From positions 1-58,769 of the forward strand of contig JAHJJF010000098.1 in the NCBI GenBank assembly GCA_018823135.1: DNA of 58,769 bases. Reading direction: 5' to 3'. Both the position numbers and the translations under genes were made by a program. The notes under the pieces were generated by a model. The model was given only the letters and a program-made list of their open reading frames with translations, was not told where the DNA came from and did not search any database. Position 1 is the first letter of the stretch. Every line of letters starts with the position of its first letter. Below are positions 35,237 to 43,700 of the stretch, piece after piece. Source of the DNA: Pseudomonadota bacterium. Its GTDB lineage: Bacteria; Desulfobacterota; Desulfobulbia; Desulfobulbales; CALZHT01.

Positions 35237-37066
35237 CTACTTCATCAATCGCATGCCAAGCGCCATCTCCTGCCGTGCCTTTTCACTATTCCCTTTGCTG
35301 CCGTAGGCAATCCCCAGATTATAATGACTCTCGGCATGATCCGGGTTGAGTTGGACCGCGTGCTCAAGAAGGTAAATCGCCCGGTCAATATTGCCGAGAT
35401 TAAAATTATTCATTCCCCAGTTATTGTAGAGATCAACGGTCTCAAGCCGGTTTTTCGCAACCTTCTCAAAGATAATCTCGGCCTGTTGATACTCGCCGTC
35501 TGCCACAAGTGAAATCCCCAGAGTCAATAACGCTTCCACGGAATCAGACATATATCGCAGCGCAAGTTTTGCGTGTTCCAATGCCTGCTGATTATTCCCA
35601 AGGTTCCGGTACACCACCCCCATGACATTATGGAGCTGGGAAATATCCTTCTGCCAGGCCCTGCTCTCACGGTTTACATTCTTATTCGCATCATCCTGAA
35701 GACCTCGTTTGAGGATCGCTTCCGCCTGGAGATACTCTTTATTTTCATTCAGCGCCCAACCGAGATTGGTATAGGCGCGGGTGAGATTCGGAGATTTATT
35801 CAAGACATCCGACCATAAACTCACCCTGGAATTCCACACTGTATTGCGCTGCCAGGTAAGTATTCCAAGGGTGATGCATAAAATAATCAGAACTGTACGA
35901 AACGTCTTACGTTTATCCTCAAACCAGATATCCGCGTAAAAGACCACCGCGGCGATGAGAAATACCGTGGGCAGATAGAGGCGGTGTTCGTAGACAAGTT
36001 CAAGGGGGATTATCGACGACTCGATGACCAGGTTGATCAAAAAGAACAACAGCGCAAAGGACAGCAGCCGGTGTTTCCTGAACAAAATTACAATCATGAA
36101 CAGCAGACCGGCAAACGCGGCCAGAGAAAAGACCGTATACCATGGGGAAAAAAGGCCTTGAGACACGACAAAATCATGGTTGATATTGAGCCGGGAAGGC
36201 AACGGCAGAACCAGCAGGGAAAGATAGAACAGGATAATTCCCGGCTCGGTGAGCAGTCGCTGGCCTAGGGTAAAACTCCTTTCCTGGTATCCGGCCAGAA
36301 CCGATCCCAAAGGATCACTGGTTCCCAGAAATCCGAAAACCACCAACAGGCATAAAACAGCGGCAATCCCGGCTCCTGCCGACATTTTTTTTGATATACC
36401 TTTTCCGTCTGATAGAAAAAAAACCTCATAGGCAAGGATTGTCACTGGCAGCATGATTGCATTTTCTTTACAGATTATCGCCATAAAGCCTGACGCCATA
36501 CTCAGCAAAAACCACACGTTTTTCGCCGGTGATTGGTTTTGATTTCTCCCGCAGACATAGAGCAATATGGAAAGCAGATAAAACAGCGTCATCATGCTGG
36601 TCATCCGCTGCACAAGGTAGGTCACCGCATTGGTGGCAAGCGGATGAAGAGTCCAGAGCAAGGCAGCAAACAGGGCAAGTTCCGGGGCACGATTCCTGCC
36701 TTTTTCAATCACATTGAGCCGCAGAGTCGCAAGAATAAGAAAATACAGGGTTATGGCGCAGAGGATATGGATGACGAGATTGCCAAGGTGAAACGGCAAG
36801 ACGTCCATCCCGGTAAAATAAAAATGCAGCGCAAAACTGATATTGGGCAGCCAGCGATTGCCTGACGGGCTTTGGGTTGCCGCCTGTTTGAGCGAGGGAA
36901 GAGAAAGGTCGTTGATGCGCAATGATTTATTCTCGACGATATTTGAAGAGTCATCAAACACAAACGGCGCCTGCATGGTATTTGAATAGGCCAGAGTTGC
37001 CAGACCAATAATGAGAATTAATGCAAAAAATTGATTATCAAGTCGGAAAAAAGCGGCTATTTTCAT
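35237..37066 (-). CDS. TMTC-like membrane glycosyltransferase with C-terminal TPRs (paralogue 2)
   Basis: 609 residues from the ATG at 37066 (a TTG three codons earlier is possible; neither has a clear ribosome site). Same architecture as its neighbours: first helix, 'APFVFDDSSNIVENKSL', 'HPLATNAVTYLVQRMTSMMTLFYLL', 'FSKENA'-like 'CKENAIMLP', 'YEHRLYLP', then TPRs (about 420-605, 'AYTNLGWALNENKEY', 'ESHYNLGIAYGSKG'). The number of TPRs is lower than in paralogue 3. It is transcribed in the same direction as paralogue 1, with a foldback element in the gap, and divergently from paralogue 3. A role in O-glycosylation at the periplasmic face is inferred from the fold. Confidence 0.8.
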   Translation of the reverse strand: MKIAAFFRLDNQFFALILIIGLATLAYSNTMQAPFVFDDSSNIVENKSLRINDLSLPSLKQAATQSPSGNRWLPNISFALHFYFTGMDVLPFHLGNLVIHILCAITLYFLILATLRLNVIEKGRNRAPELALFAALLWTLHPLATNAVTYLVQRMTSMMTLFYLLSILLYVCGRNQNQSPAKNVWFLLSMASGFMAIICKENAIMLPVTILAYEVFFLSDGKGISKKMSAGAGIAAVLCLLVVFGFLGTSDPLGSVLAGYQERSFTLGQRLLTEPGIILFYLSLLVLPLPSRLNINHDFVVSQGLFSPWYTVFSLAAFAGLLFMIVILFRKHRLLSFALLFFLINLVIESSIIPLELVYEHRLYLPTVFLIAAVVFYADIWFEDKRKTFRTVLIILCITLGILTWQRNTVWNSRVSLWSDVLNKSPNLTRAYTNLGWALNENKEYLQAEAILKRGLQDDANKNVNRESRAWQKDISQLHNVMGVVYRNLGNNQQALEHAKLALRYMSDSVEALLTLGISLVADGEYQQAEIIFEKVAKNRLETVDLYNNWGMNNFNLGNIDRAIYLLEHAVQLNPDHAESHYNLGIAYGSKGNSEKARQEMALGMRLMK

Positions 37067-37136
37067 AGGAATCAATTTACAATGACAACGACTCAGGTTG
37101 TTTAGACTTTAGACTGATGACTGTTAGACTAGTTTC

Positions 37137-37161
37137 CATCCGGAAACCATGGTTTCGGATG
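37137..37161. repeat. 25-bp palindrome between divergent TPR genes
   Basis: CATCCG-G-AAACC and GGTTTCGGATG surround the AAACCATGGTTT centre. It lies in the shared 250-base upstream region of paralogues 2 and 3 and could be an operator for both. Nearby GTTTAGAC-like words are repeated (37100-37190). Confidence 0.45.
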
Positions 37162-37316
37162 ATGTGTTTAGGCTGTAGCTGTTTAGTCTGTTAGTGTAAC
37201 CGTTCGATTTTATATCTTTTCCCTGAATACCTAAGAGCCTGCAGCCTATTAACCTATGCAGTTTATAAAACTTATCAGAAAGACTCCCTGATTACCACAA
37301 CAAGCTTATCTCTCTT

Positions 37317-39482
37317 ATGATGAATTCCGCCGGCAAACAGACAAAACTTTTCCCCATCCTTGCCATACTCTCTTTCATAATTCTTTCCGGCTTTATCTAT
37401 GCCAATTCGCTAAAAAGCCCTTTTGTAATGGATGACTATGTCAACATCCTCGAAAATCCCTTTATAAAATTCAGTTCTTTTACTTTTGATAATCTCAAAA
37501 ACGCTGCCACCCACAGTCTCATGACCAGACGATGGATACCTAATGCATCTTTTGCGATTAATTATTTTATCCACGGTCAAAGCGTTTTTGGTTTTCATCT
37601 AATAAACATCGTTATCCATATTCTCAATGCGATTGTTCTGTATTTTCTCATTGAGACAACACTGACTCTTCCGGGGCAACACCATAAATCCGTCCGAGAG
37701 ATCGCCTTCTTTTCAACACTGCTCTGGCTTGCGCACCCATTGCAGACCAATGCGGTGACCTACCTTGTGCAGCGGATGACCAGCATGATGACCCTGTTTT
37801 ATCTGCTGGCACTGTTCTGTTATATCAAGGGCAGACTCAATGATTCATGCACAGGAAAATACTTGTTATACTCCGCAAGTTTACTAGCAGGCCTGCTTGC
37901 CCTGTTCAGCAAAGAAAACGCCGTGATGCTGCCCATCATGATTTTTGCCTATGATTTCTTTTTTCTCCGCAAACACGATCAGCGGCTTAACCTCAAAAAA
38001 ACCACCTTTATCATCGGATTAATCAGTGTTGCAGTCGTGCTTTTCTGCTGGATGATTCTCGGCAAAAATCCGGTGCAGTCAATCCTTGACGGTTATCAGG
38101 CAAGAACATTCACCCTTGGGGAAAGACTGCTCACCGAACCCAGAATCATTGTCCATTATCTCAGCCTCATTCTTATACCTCTTCCAGGACGATTGAATAT
38201 CAATTACGATTTCCCGGTTTCAACTGCTTTCTTTGCGCCCCCACAGGCCTTCTTATCAATACTTGTCCTGATGGGGTTCCTGTTGCTGATTGTTCATCTC
38301 TTTAAAAGAAACCGCCTGTTGTCCTTTGCCATCTTCTGGTTTATGGGAAACCTCTTCATCGAATCATCTTTTGTCGGCCTGGAACTGATCTTTGAACATC
38401 GCCTCTATCTGCCGGCAGTCTTTTTTTTCCCGGCAATCCTTGTCCCGCTCTATGGCTTTTCACTGGTTCCGAAACAATTCATACGAGGTGTATTGATCAT
38501 GCTTGTTGCGATACTCAGCATTTTCACTGTGCAGCGAAATGCCGTCTGGAGCTCATCAACCAATCTCTGGCAGGATGTGGTTGATAAATCTCCGCAATTA
38601 TCCCGGGGCCACATTAATCTGGGAAAAGCCCTGCTTCTTGGAAAGCGCTACCGGGAAGCGGAAAAACATCTGTTCAAGGGGATCGAACTTGAGCCCGGGG
38701 TCAGTCATTCCTACACCAACCTGGCCGCGTTATACGACAAGCAGCAGAGATTTGAGGAATCCATTGCCATGTCAAAAACCGCGCTGACAAAACGCAATGC
38801 AGACCTGCCTCGGATTCATCATAATATGGGAATCGTCTACCAGAAAATGAACAACCAGCATATGGCAATCGCCGAGGTTATCAAGGCCATTGAAATCAAC
38901 CCCCTGTTTTCAGACGCGTATGTGACTCTTGGGAGTATTTACGGAATGTCGGGCGATAACGTCTCAGCCGAACAATATCTCAAAAAAGCCCTGGCACTGG
39001 ACCCGGACAACGGCTATGCATATCAGAATCTCGGCACTGCCCAGGAACGGCAGAATAAACTCACAGAGGCCCTGCAGACTTTTCAAACAGCGCTGACCAA
39101 AGCCAATGCCGACCCGCTGAAGGTCAATAATAATCTGGGAATTGTATACTGGCGCCTCAAGGATTATGAAAATTCCATTCACCATGCCAGACGCGCAATA
39201 GCTCTCGACCCCAATTACGTTGAGGCCTATATAACCCTTGGCATAACGTTGGACGGGTCCGGCAAATCCAATGAAGCTACAAGGATTTTCCAGGAAGCCT
39301 GGCAACGGGGCTTTGATATGGTGGGGCTGTATATCAAATGGGCAAATCAAGGACTTGCCCGGAACAACCCTGCACTGGCGATTCGCTATCTTGACCGGGC
39401 GAATAAACTTGCCCCCGGGCATCCGCAGGTTCAAACGCTGCTCAATCGAGCAAAAAACAAAAAGTCAACGACTATCGACTGA
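37317..39482 (+). CDS. TMTC-like membrane glycosyltransferase with C-terminal TPRs (paralogue 3)
   Basis: 721 residues, the longest of the three. Membrane part (about 12-420) with 'SPFVMDDYVNILENPFIKF', 'HPLQTNAVTYLVQRMTSMMT', 'SKENAVMLP' and 'FEHRLYLPAVFF'. Then seven or eight TPR units follow (about 425-710, 'SYTNLAALYDKQQRFEES', 'AYVTLGSIYGMSGD', 'AYQNLGTAQERQNKL'). The conserved DD after helix 1 is present. The last codons (AAAGTCAACGACTATCGACTGA) belong to a sequence also found after gnd, and the stop lies in a 20-bp palindrome (39472-39491), so the C-terminal 'KSTTID' may be repeat-derived. No ribosome site is seen before the ATG. Confidence 0.8.
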   Translation: MMNSAGKQTKLFPILAILSFIILSGFIYANSLKSPFVMDDYVNILENPFIKFSSFTFDNLKNAATHSLMTRRWIPNASFAINYFIHGQSVFGFHLINIVIHILNAIVLYFLIETTLTLPGQHHKSVREIAFFSTLLWLAHPLQTNAVTYLVQRMTSMMTLFYLLALFCYIKGRLNDSCTGKYLLYSASLLAGLLALFSKENAVMLPIMIFAYDFFFLRKHDQRLNLKKTTFIIGLISVAVVLFCWMILGKNPVQSILDGYQARTFTLGERLLTEPRIIVHYLSLILIPLPGRLNINYDFPVSTAFFAPPQAFLSILVLMGFLLLIVHLFKRNRLLSFAIFWFMGNLFIESSFVGLELIFEHRLYLPAVFFFPAILVPLYGFSLVPKQFIRGVLIMLVAILSIFTVQRNAVWSSSTNLWQDVVDKSPQLSRGHINLGKALLLGKRYREAEKHLFKGIELEPGVSHSYTNLAALYDKQQRFEESIAMSKTALTKRNADLPRIHHNMGIVYQKMNNQHMAIAEVIKAIEINPLFSDAYVTLGSIYGMSGDNVSAEQYLKKALALDPDNGYAYQNLGTAQERQNKLTEALQTFQTALTKANADPLKVNNNLGIVYWRLKDYENSIHHARRAIALDPNYVEAYITLGITLDGSGKSNEATRIFQEAWQRGFDMVGLYIKWANQGLARNNPALAIRYLDRANKLAPGHPQVQTLLNRAKNKKSTTID

Positions 39483-39496
39483 AGTCGATAGCGTGA

Positions 39497-39632
39497 GGCA
39501 CAAAGGCAGAAGGCACAAAGTGTAAGAATACAAGTACCAACCAGATCGACAGTCATTGAGTGCCGTTACTTCTTCATATTGTATTTCTTTATTCCCTTTT
39601 ACTCTGTGACTTCTGCCTTCTGCCTCTGTGCC
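39497..39632. repeat. 136-bp foldback element after paralogue 3
   Basis: The left arm 39497-39514 and right arm 39615-39632 match as inverted repeats at 17 of 18 positions (GGCACAAAGGCAGAAGGC on the left). Partial inner complementarity (AGAATACAA with TTGTATTTCT) suggests a long imperfect stem. There is no gene. Confidence 0.65.
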
Positions 39633-39712
39633 TGTAACTCCAAATTATACACATGCTCAAAGCTGACCCTCTGAAGATGGTGGTTGTTATTCTTTATTTG
39701 AGACTAATAAAA
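39618..39712 (+). repeat. Direct repeat upstream of gnd (copy 1)
   Basis: About 95 bp, beginning TTCTGCCTCTGTGCCTGTAA and ending TTTGAGACTAATAAAA. It aligns with 40735-40828 upstream of zwf. Shared core words are ATGCTCA-A-AGCTGACC, CTGAAGA-GGTGGTT and TTGAGACTAAT. Confidence 0.75.
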
Positions 39713-39743
39713 TTCTTTTGAGCATCAGCTTGATCACTTGCGC

Positions 39744-39772
39744 TTGACACGCCGGATACGACTCCGTACTCT
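39744..39772 (+). promoter_or_regulatory. Probable sigma-70 promoter of gnd
   Basis: TTGACA at 39744-39749 and TACTCT at 39767-39772 with a 17-base spacer. The gnd ATG is 36 bases further on, behind AAAAGGATAATCC. Confidence 0.55.
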
Positions 39773-39808
39773 ACTTTTAACAGTAACCAATACTCAAAAG
39801 GATAATCC

Positions 39809-40717
39809 ATGAAATTAGGAATGATCGGCCTCGGCAGAATGGGCATGAATATGGCCAGGCGCCTGCTGCAAGACGGCCATGAAGTCGTTGCATTCAACCG
39901 GACTCCTGCTAAGACTGAAGAACTGACCAAAGAAGGTGCAATCGCTGCATTTTCCTTGAGCGAACTTATCGAAAACCTGCCATCCCCGCGCATCGTCTGG
40001 CTGATGCTGCCGGCCGGCAATACCGTAGATGATCATCTTGAGCAATTACAAAAAATGCTCGCTCCTGAAGATATCATTATCGAAGGCGGCAACACCTATT
40101 TCAAAGATGATATCCGTAGATCAGCGCAGCTTGCCGAACATGGCATCCGATACATGGATGCCGGGGTCAGTGGCGGCATCTGGGGCCTTAAAGTCGGCTA
40201 CTGTCTTATGGTTGGCGGCGACACAGCTACTTTTAAGTATCTTGAGCCGATATTCAAGACGCTTGCTCCTCCTGAAGGCTACCTCCACTGCGGCCCCACC
40301 GGCTCCGGGCATTATGTCAAAATGGTCCATAACGGCATTGAATACGGCATGATGCAGGCTTACGGCGAAGGATTTGCCCTGCTTGACGCCTCGCCTTACG
40401 GCAAAAACCTCAACTATTCGGAACTTTCTCATCTCTGGAACCAGGGAAGCGTAATCCGATCATGGCTACTCGAATTACTGGAACCGGCCTTTGCCCAGGA
40501 TCCGGATCTTTCAACGCTCAAAGGGTATGTCGACGATTCAGGGGAAGGTCGCTGGACAGTTCAACAGGCCATTGAACTCGGAGTGCCGGCACCGGTGATC
40601 ACCACCGCATTATTTGAACGGTTCAACTCGCGGCAGGATAATACCTTCGGCAACCGGGTGCTTGCCGCATTGCGCCGCGAGTTCGGCGGCCATCCAACGG
40701 TCCCGGCAAAAAAGTGA
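39809..40717 (+). CDS. gnd: 6-phosphogluconate dehydrogenase (decarboxylating), short NAD-type
   Basis: 302 residues, the short form (the E. coli Gnd is about 468). N-terminal Rossmann motif 'MIGLGRMGMNMARRL' (5-19), substrate signature 'DAGVSGGIWGLKVGYCLMVGG' and catalytic Lys/His-Asn in 'YVKMVHNGIEYGMMQAYGEG'. It converts 6-phosphogluconate to ribulose 5-phosphate with CO2 release. It is followed by zwf and pgl, so the three enzymes of the oxidative pentose phosphate branch are together, although each gap is over 100 bases and filled with repeats. Short Gnd proteins often prefer NAD+; specificity here is inferred from length. Confidence 0.93.
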   Translation: MKLGMIGLGRMGMNMARRLLQDGHEVVAFNRTPAKTEELTKEGAIAAFSLSELIENLPSPRIVWLMLPAGNTVDDHLEQLQKMLAPEDIIIEGGNTYFKDDIRRSAQLAEHGIRYMDAGVSGGIWGLKVGYCLMVGGDTATFKYLEPIFKTLAPPEGYLHCGPTGSGHYVKMVHNGIEYGMMQAYGEGFALLDASPYGKNLNYSELSHLWNQGSVIRSWLLELLEPAFAQDPDLSTLKGYVDDSGEGRWTVQQAIELGVPAPVITTALFERFNSRQDNTFGNRVLAALRREFGGHPTVPAKK

Positions 40718-40734
40718 AAGTCAACAACTATCGA

Positions 40735-40828
40735 CTTCTGCCTCTGTGCCTATAACTCATATTATATACATGCTCACAGCTGACCGCCTGAAGACGGTGG
40801 TTTTAACCCTGACTTGAGACTAATTAAA
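40735..40828 (+). repeat. Direct repeat upstream of zwf (copy 2)
   Basis: Aligns with 39618-39712 over about 90 bases. The core ACCGCC-TGAAGAC-GGTGGT can form a 6-bp stem, and CTCA/TGAG can close it. The stretch is preceded in both places by AAAGTCAAC-ACTATCGACT (39462 and 40718). Confidence 0.75.
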
Positions 40829-40838
40829 ACGATATAAT
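40809..40838 (+). promoter_or_regulatory. Probable sigma-70 promoter of zwf
   Basis: CTGACT (40809-40814), an 18-base spacer and a perfect TATAAT (40833-40838). The ATG is at 40852, so the leader would be only about 7 nt and no ribosome site is visible. zwf may be translated from a nearly leaderless message. Confidence 0.6.
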
Positions 40839-40851
40839 AGAGCCCCAAATC

Positions 40852-42429
40852 ATGGCAGATCCTGAAAACAATCAATCCAATTCTGTTGAGACGGCTATCA
40901 ACACCACTGAAGCGCATTTCAAATCAGCTGCGGAATGTCTGATTTCCCAACCTTTGCCAAGCTGCACCATTGTCATCTTCGGCGCTTCAGGAGATCTCAC
41001 CTCAAGAAAATTGATCCCGGCGCTGTTCAATCTGTTTATCAACCGGAGTCTGCCCAAAACCTTTTCCATCGTGGGTTGCAGCAGGTCGGAAATGACCCAT
41101 GAAACATTTCGAGTCAATATGAACTCCGCCTGCTCTGGGCTTAAATGTTCCCCCGGAGATTGGGATCGATTTGCCGAAAATCTATTCTATGTTCCGGTCC
41201 AATATGATTCAAACGAATCATTTACAAATCTGGCAACATTTCTCACCGATCTTGACCGGAAAAAAGACACACGCGGCAATCGCATGTTTTATCTGGCAAT
41301 CCCGCCAACCCTGTATCCCGGCGTTTCCCAGATGATCGGCCAGGCAGGGCTGGCCATCGAGAATCAGAGCGAAAACGGCTGGGCGCGCATCGTTGTCGAG
41401 AAACCATTCGGCAGAAACCTTGCCACCGCCCTGGAACTTGACCGGATTCTGCACAGCAACTTCAAGGAACACCAGATCTTCAGGATCGACCATTACCTGG
41501 CCAAGGAAACTGTCCAGAACATCCTGATGTTACGCTTTGCAAACGCTATTTTCGAACCGATCTGGAAAAGAAACTACATCGATTATGTCGGGATCATTGC
41601 CGCGGAAACCCTGGGAGTCGAGCACCGGGCCGGATATTATGAACAGGCCGGGGTACTCAGGGACATGTTCCAGAATCATATGAAACAGTTGCTGGCGCTC
41701 ACCGCCATGGAGCCGCCGTCAATCTTTCAGGCCGACCGGGTCCGGGACGAAAAAGCCAAGGTATTCCGCTCATTGCGGCCATTCACCAAAGGCACTGTTC
41801 GGGAAAACCTGATTCTCGGCCAATACGGTGCCGGGGAAGTCGACGGCAAGAAGGTGCCGGCATACCGCGCTGAACCCGGGGTCGCCAAAGACTCAACAAC
41901 CCCGACATTCGGACTGATGCGTCTGTTCGTTGATAATTGGCGCTGGCACGGGGTGCCTTTTTATCTTGCTTCCGGCAAGAGACTCAAGGCCAAGGACACC
42001 CGCATCGTCATCCAATTCAAGGAAGTACCCCATTCATTGTTTCGCGAACTTCTGGGTGATTCGATTATCGCCAACCGCCTCAATCTTGGTATTTACCCCG
42101 AAGAGAAAATATCGCTCACCTTTCAGACAAAAAGCCCCGGCGCAAGGGTCTGTCTGAGATCGGTTACCATGGATTTTAATTATCATCAGAATTACAGCGG
42201 CCCGCAACTTGATGCCTATGAAAAAGTGCTCCTCGACTGTATTCTGGGCGACCACATGCTTTTCTGGCGCCAGGACGGCGTTGAGCTTGCCTGGTCGTTT
42301 CTTGAGCCGGTGCTGGATGAATGCGAGGCCTGTGGCGGCATGGAAGACATTCTTCAAAATTATCCTTCAGGAAGCTGGGGCCCTGACTCAGCCCATGAAT
42401 GGATGCGCTTGATTCTAGGTGAGTGCTGA
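40852..42429 (+). CDS. zwf: Glucose-6-phosphate 1-dehydrogenase
   Basis: 525 residues. NADP-binding 'FGASGDLTSRKLIPALF' (about 43-59), conserved 'VEKPFGRNLATA', and the active-site signature 'RIDHYLAKETVQN', where the usual DHYLGKE reads DHYLAKE. C-terminal substrate and tetramer region with 'YFLASGKRLK'-like 'FYLASGKRLKAKDTRI'. It oxidises glucose 6-phosphate to 6-phosphogluconolactone. An extra N-terminal tail of about 35 residues precedes the core. The last codons GGT GAG TGC TGA run into an eleven-copy GAGTGCT tandem repeat, which supplies the stop codon. Confidence 0.95.
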   Translation: MADPENNQSNSVETAINTTEAHFKSAAECLISQPLPSCTIVIFGASGDLTSRKLIPALFNLFINRSLPKTFSIVGCSRSEMTHETFRVNMNSACSGLKCSPGDWDRFAENLFYVPVQYDSNESFTNLATFLTDLDRKKDTRGNRMFYLAIPPTLYPGVSQMIGQAGLAIENQSENGWARIVVEKPFGRNLATALELDRILHSNFKEHQIFRIDHYLAKETVQNILMLRFANAIFEPIWKRNYIDYVGIIAAETLGVEHRAGYYEQAGVLRDMFQNHMKQLLALTAMEPPSIFQADRVRDEKAKVFRSLRPFTKGTVRENLILGQYGAGEVDGKKVPAYRAEPGVAKDSTTPTFGLMRLFVDNWRWHGVPFYLASGKRLKAKDTRIVIQFKEVPHSLFRELLGDSIIANRLNLGIYPEEKISLTFQTKSPGARVCLRSVTMDFNYHQNYSGPQLDAYEKVLLDCILGDHMLFWRQDGVELAWSFLEPVLDECEACGGMEDILQNYPSGSWGPDSAHEWMRLILGEC

Positions 42430-42500
42430 GTGCTGAGTGCTGAGTGCTGAGTGCTGAGTGCTGAGTGCTGAGTGCTGAGTGCTGAGTGCTGAGTGCTGAG
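42421..42500 (+). repeat. Eleven-copy GAGTGCT heptanucleotide tandem repeat
   Basis: 80 bases of uninterrupted GAGTGCT units, ending in GAG. The first unit contains the zwf stop codon (42427-42429). Because TGA recurs in all phases of the array, changes in copy number should not alter the zwf product. They would change the distance to pgl (ATG at 42557). Confidence 0.95.
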
Positions 42501-42556
42501 TTAAAAATAATTCATCTTCAAAATGATTCAACATTTATCGCGACCATTAAAAAATT

Positions 42557-43297
42557 ATGAAATTCCATTATTTTGCAGATCTCGAAGAAAGCAGCAAGGC
42601 CCTTGCGGCGATGATTGTCCGCGATAATGAAAAAGCCATCAGGGAAAAGGATTTTCATACCCTGGTGCTCACCGGCGGCAACACGCCCCGCCTGCTTTAC
42701 ACATTACTGGGTTCAGAACCATTTTCAAAAAAGATCAATTGGCAAAAAACCTTTCTGTTCTGTGGCGATGAAAGATTTGTGCCTTATGATCATCAGGAGA
42801 GTAATTACGGAATGATACATGAAACCCTGCTTGCCAACATATCAATCCCTGCTCACAACATATACCCCATACCGGCCTTGGAAAATTCCCCGGAAAATAC
42901 GGCCTTAATGTATGAAACAATCCTCAAGGAATTCTTTCATAAAAAAATGGGACCCACCGTTTCTATTGATAACTTTCCAGTCTTTGACACCCTGCTTTTC
43001 GGCATGGGCGATGACGGCCATATCGCCTCGCTTTTCCCCGGCACCCCGGCCCTTGAGGAAACCAAAGCCTGGGTAACTCATGTCTTGCCGCCGGATTACG
43101 TCCGACCGGCACTGCCCCGTATCACCCTGACCCTCCCGGTGATAAACCATGGGCAGGCGGTATATTTTCATATTTCAGGGAAAAAGAAACTCGGGATTGC
43201 CCAAGCCATCAAAGATAACCCGGAAGCTGCCGCCAAAAAATATCCGGCAGCCAGAGTACGGGATGCAAAAAGTATTTCCTGGTTAATCGTTCAGTAA
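42557..43297 (+). CDS. pgl: 6-phosphogluconolactonase
   Basis: 246 residues with the SugarP_isomerase/Pgl signatures 'LVLTGGNTPRLLYTLL' (about 33-50), 'WQKTFLFCGDERFVPYDHQESNYGM' and 'LLFGMGDDGHIASLFPGTPAL', where the last two carry the catalytic residues of the lactonase fold. It hydrolyses 6-phosphogluconolactone to 6-phosphogluconate between the Zwf and Gnd steps. No ribosome site is clear before the ATG. It is separated from zwf by the heptamer array plus 56 bases. Confidence 0.93.
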   Translation: MKFHYFADLEESSKALAAMIVRDNEKAIREKDFHTLVLTGGNTPRLLYTLLGSEPFSKKINWQKTFLFCGDERFVPYDHQESNYGMIHETLLANISIPAHNIYPIPALENSPENTALMYETILKEFFHKKMGPTVSIDNFPVFDTLLFGMGDDGHIASLFPGTPALEETKAWVTHVLPPDYVRPALPRITLTLPVINHGQAVYFHISGKKKLGIAQAIKDNPEAAAKKYPAARVRDAKSISWLIVQ

Positions 43298-43383
43298 AAA
43301 CCTTCTACGTAAAAACTTTCCTCCGATTGAACCCAAAATCCGTGCGGTTGAAATAACGTTTTTCACGGCGACTTTGCGCCCGG

Positions 43384-43490
43384 CCCGAATTCCGAAGCGA
43401 TCAGGCCCAACGGGTGCGTGACAGGAAGTCACGCATCGACGAACCCGCAGGATGCGGGATTTTGTCGACCAGCGCCGGAGTTCGGATGAG
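43384..43490. ncRNA. Structured intergenic element with two CAGGAnG hairpin loops
   Basis: A three-way-junction-like fold can be drawn. The outer arm is CGAATTCCG (43386-43394) with CGGAGTTCG (43476-43484), one mismatch. Hairpin 1 is TGCGTGAC-AGGAA-GTCACGCA (43415-43435). Hairpin 2 is CCCGC-AGGAT-GCGGG (43444-43458), enclosed by TCGAC/GTCGA. Both loops present CAGGAAG or CAGGATG, the CsrB-type CsrA-binding motif. An ORF on the opposite strand (43283-43519) has no family features. It could be a CsrA-binding RNA or a dispersed repeat; promoter and terminator are not evident. Confidence 0.4.
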
Positions 43491-43607
43491 CCGAAGCACT
43501 TAAGCCTGAAGAACGTCACTTCAACCCTGGAGATGTATTAAGAATCACAAAAGATAAAAAAATGTTTTCTATAAACACTAATCAAGATGCTGGAACAAGT
43601 ATCAGTT

Positions 43608-43690
43608 CAGGAATGAGGATTTTTTTTCGAGATCAGGTAAGCGAGTTTACGAGACTCCGAGAACTGCGAAAAAAGATAAGCGCAGACATC
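43608..43690. repeat. Half copy of the 35106-35230 foldback element
   Basis: Shares CAGGAATGAGGATTTTTTTTCGAG, a gap, then TGCGAAAAAAGATAAGCGCA followed by GACATC with the left half of the element at 35106. The right arm is missing. The whole gap 43298-43700 thus contains two repeat-like elements and no gene. Confidence 0.55.
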
Positions 43691-43700
43691 GAAAATACTT

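Noticed and set aside
35168..35512. 114-residue plus-strand ORF between TPR paralogues
   Set aside because: It starts in the foldback element and runs antisense through the TPR gene; shadow ORF.
42421..42500. Phase variation of zwf by the GAGTGCT array
   Set aside because: The stop codon is in the first unit, so changing the number of units would not change the protein; only the distance to pgl would vary.
43283..43519. 78-residue Arg/Cys-rich ORF on the minus strand
   Set aside because: It lies over a structured repeat-like element, lacks a ribosome site and shows no domain; the apparent openness follows from the hairpins.
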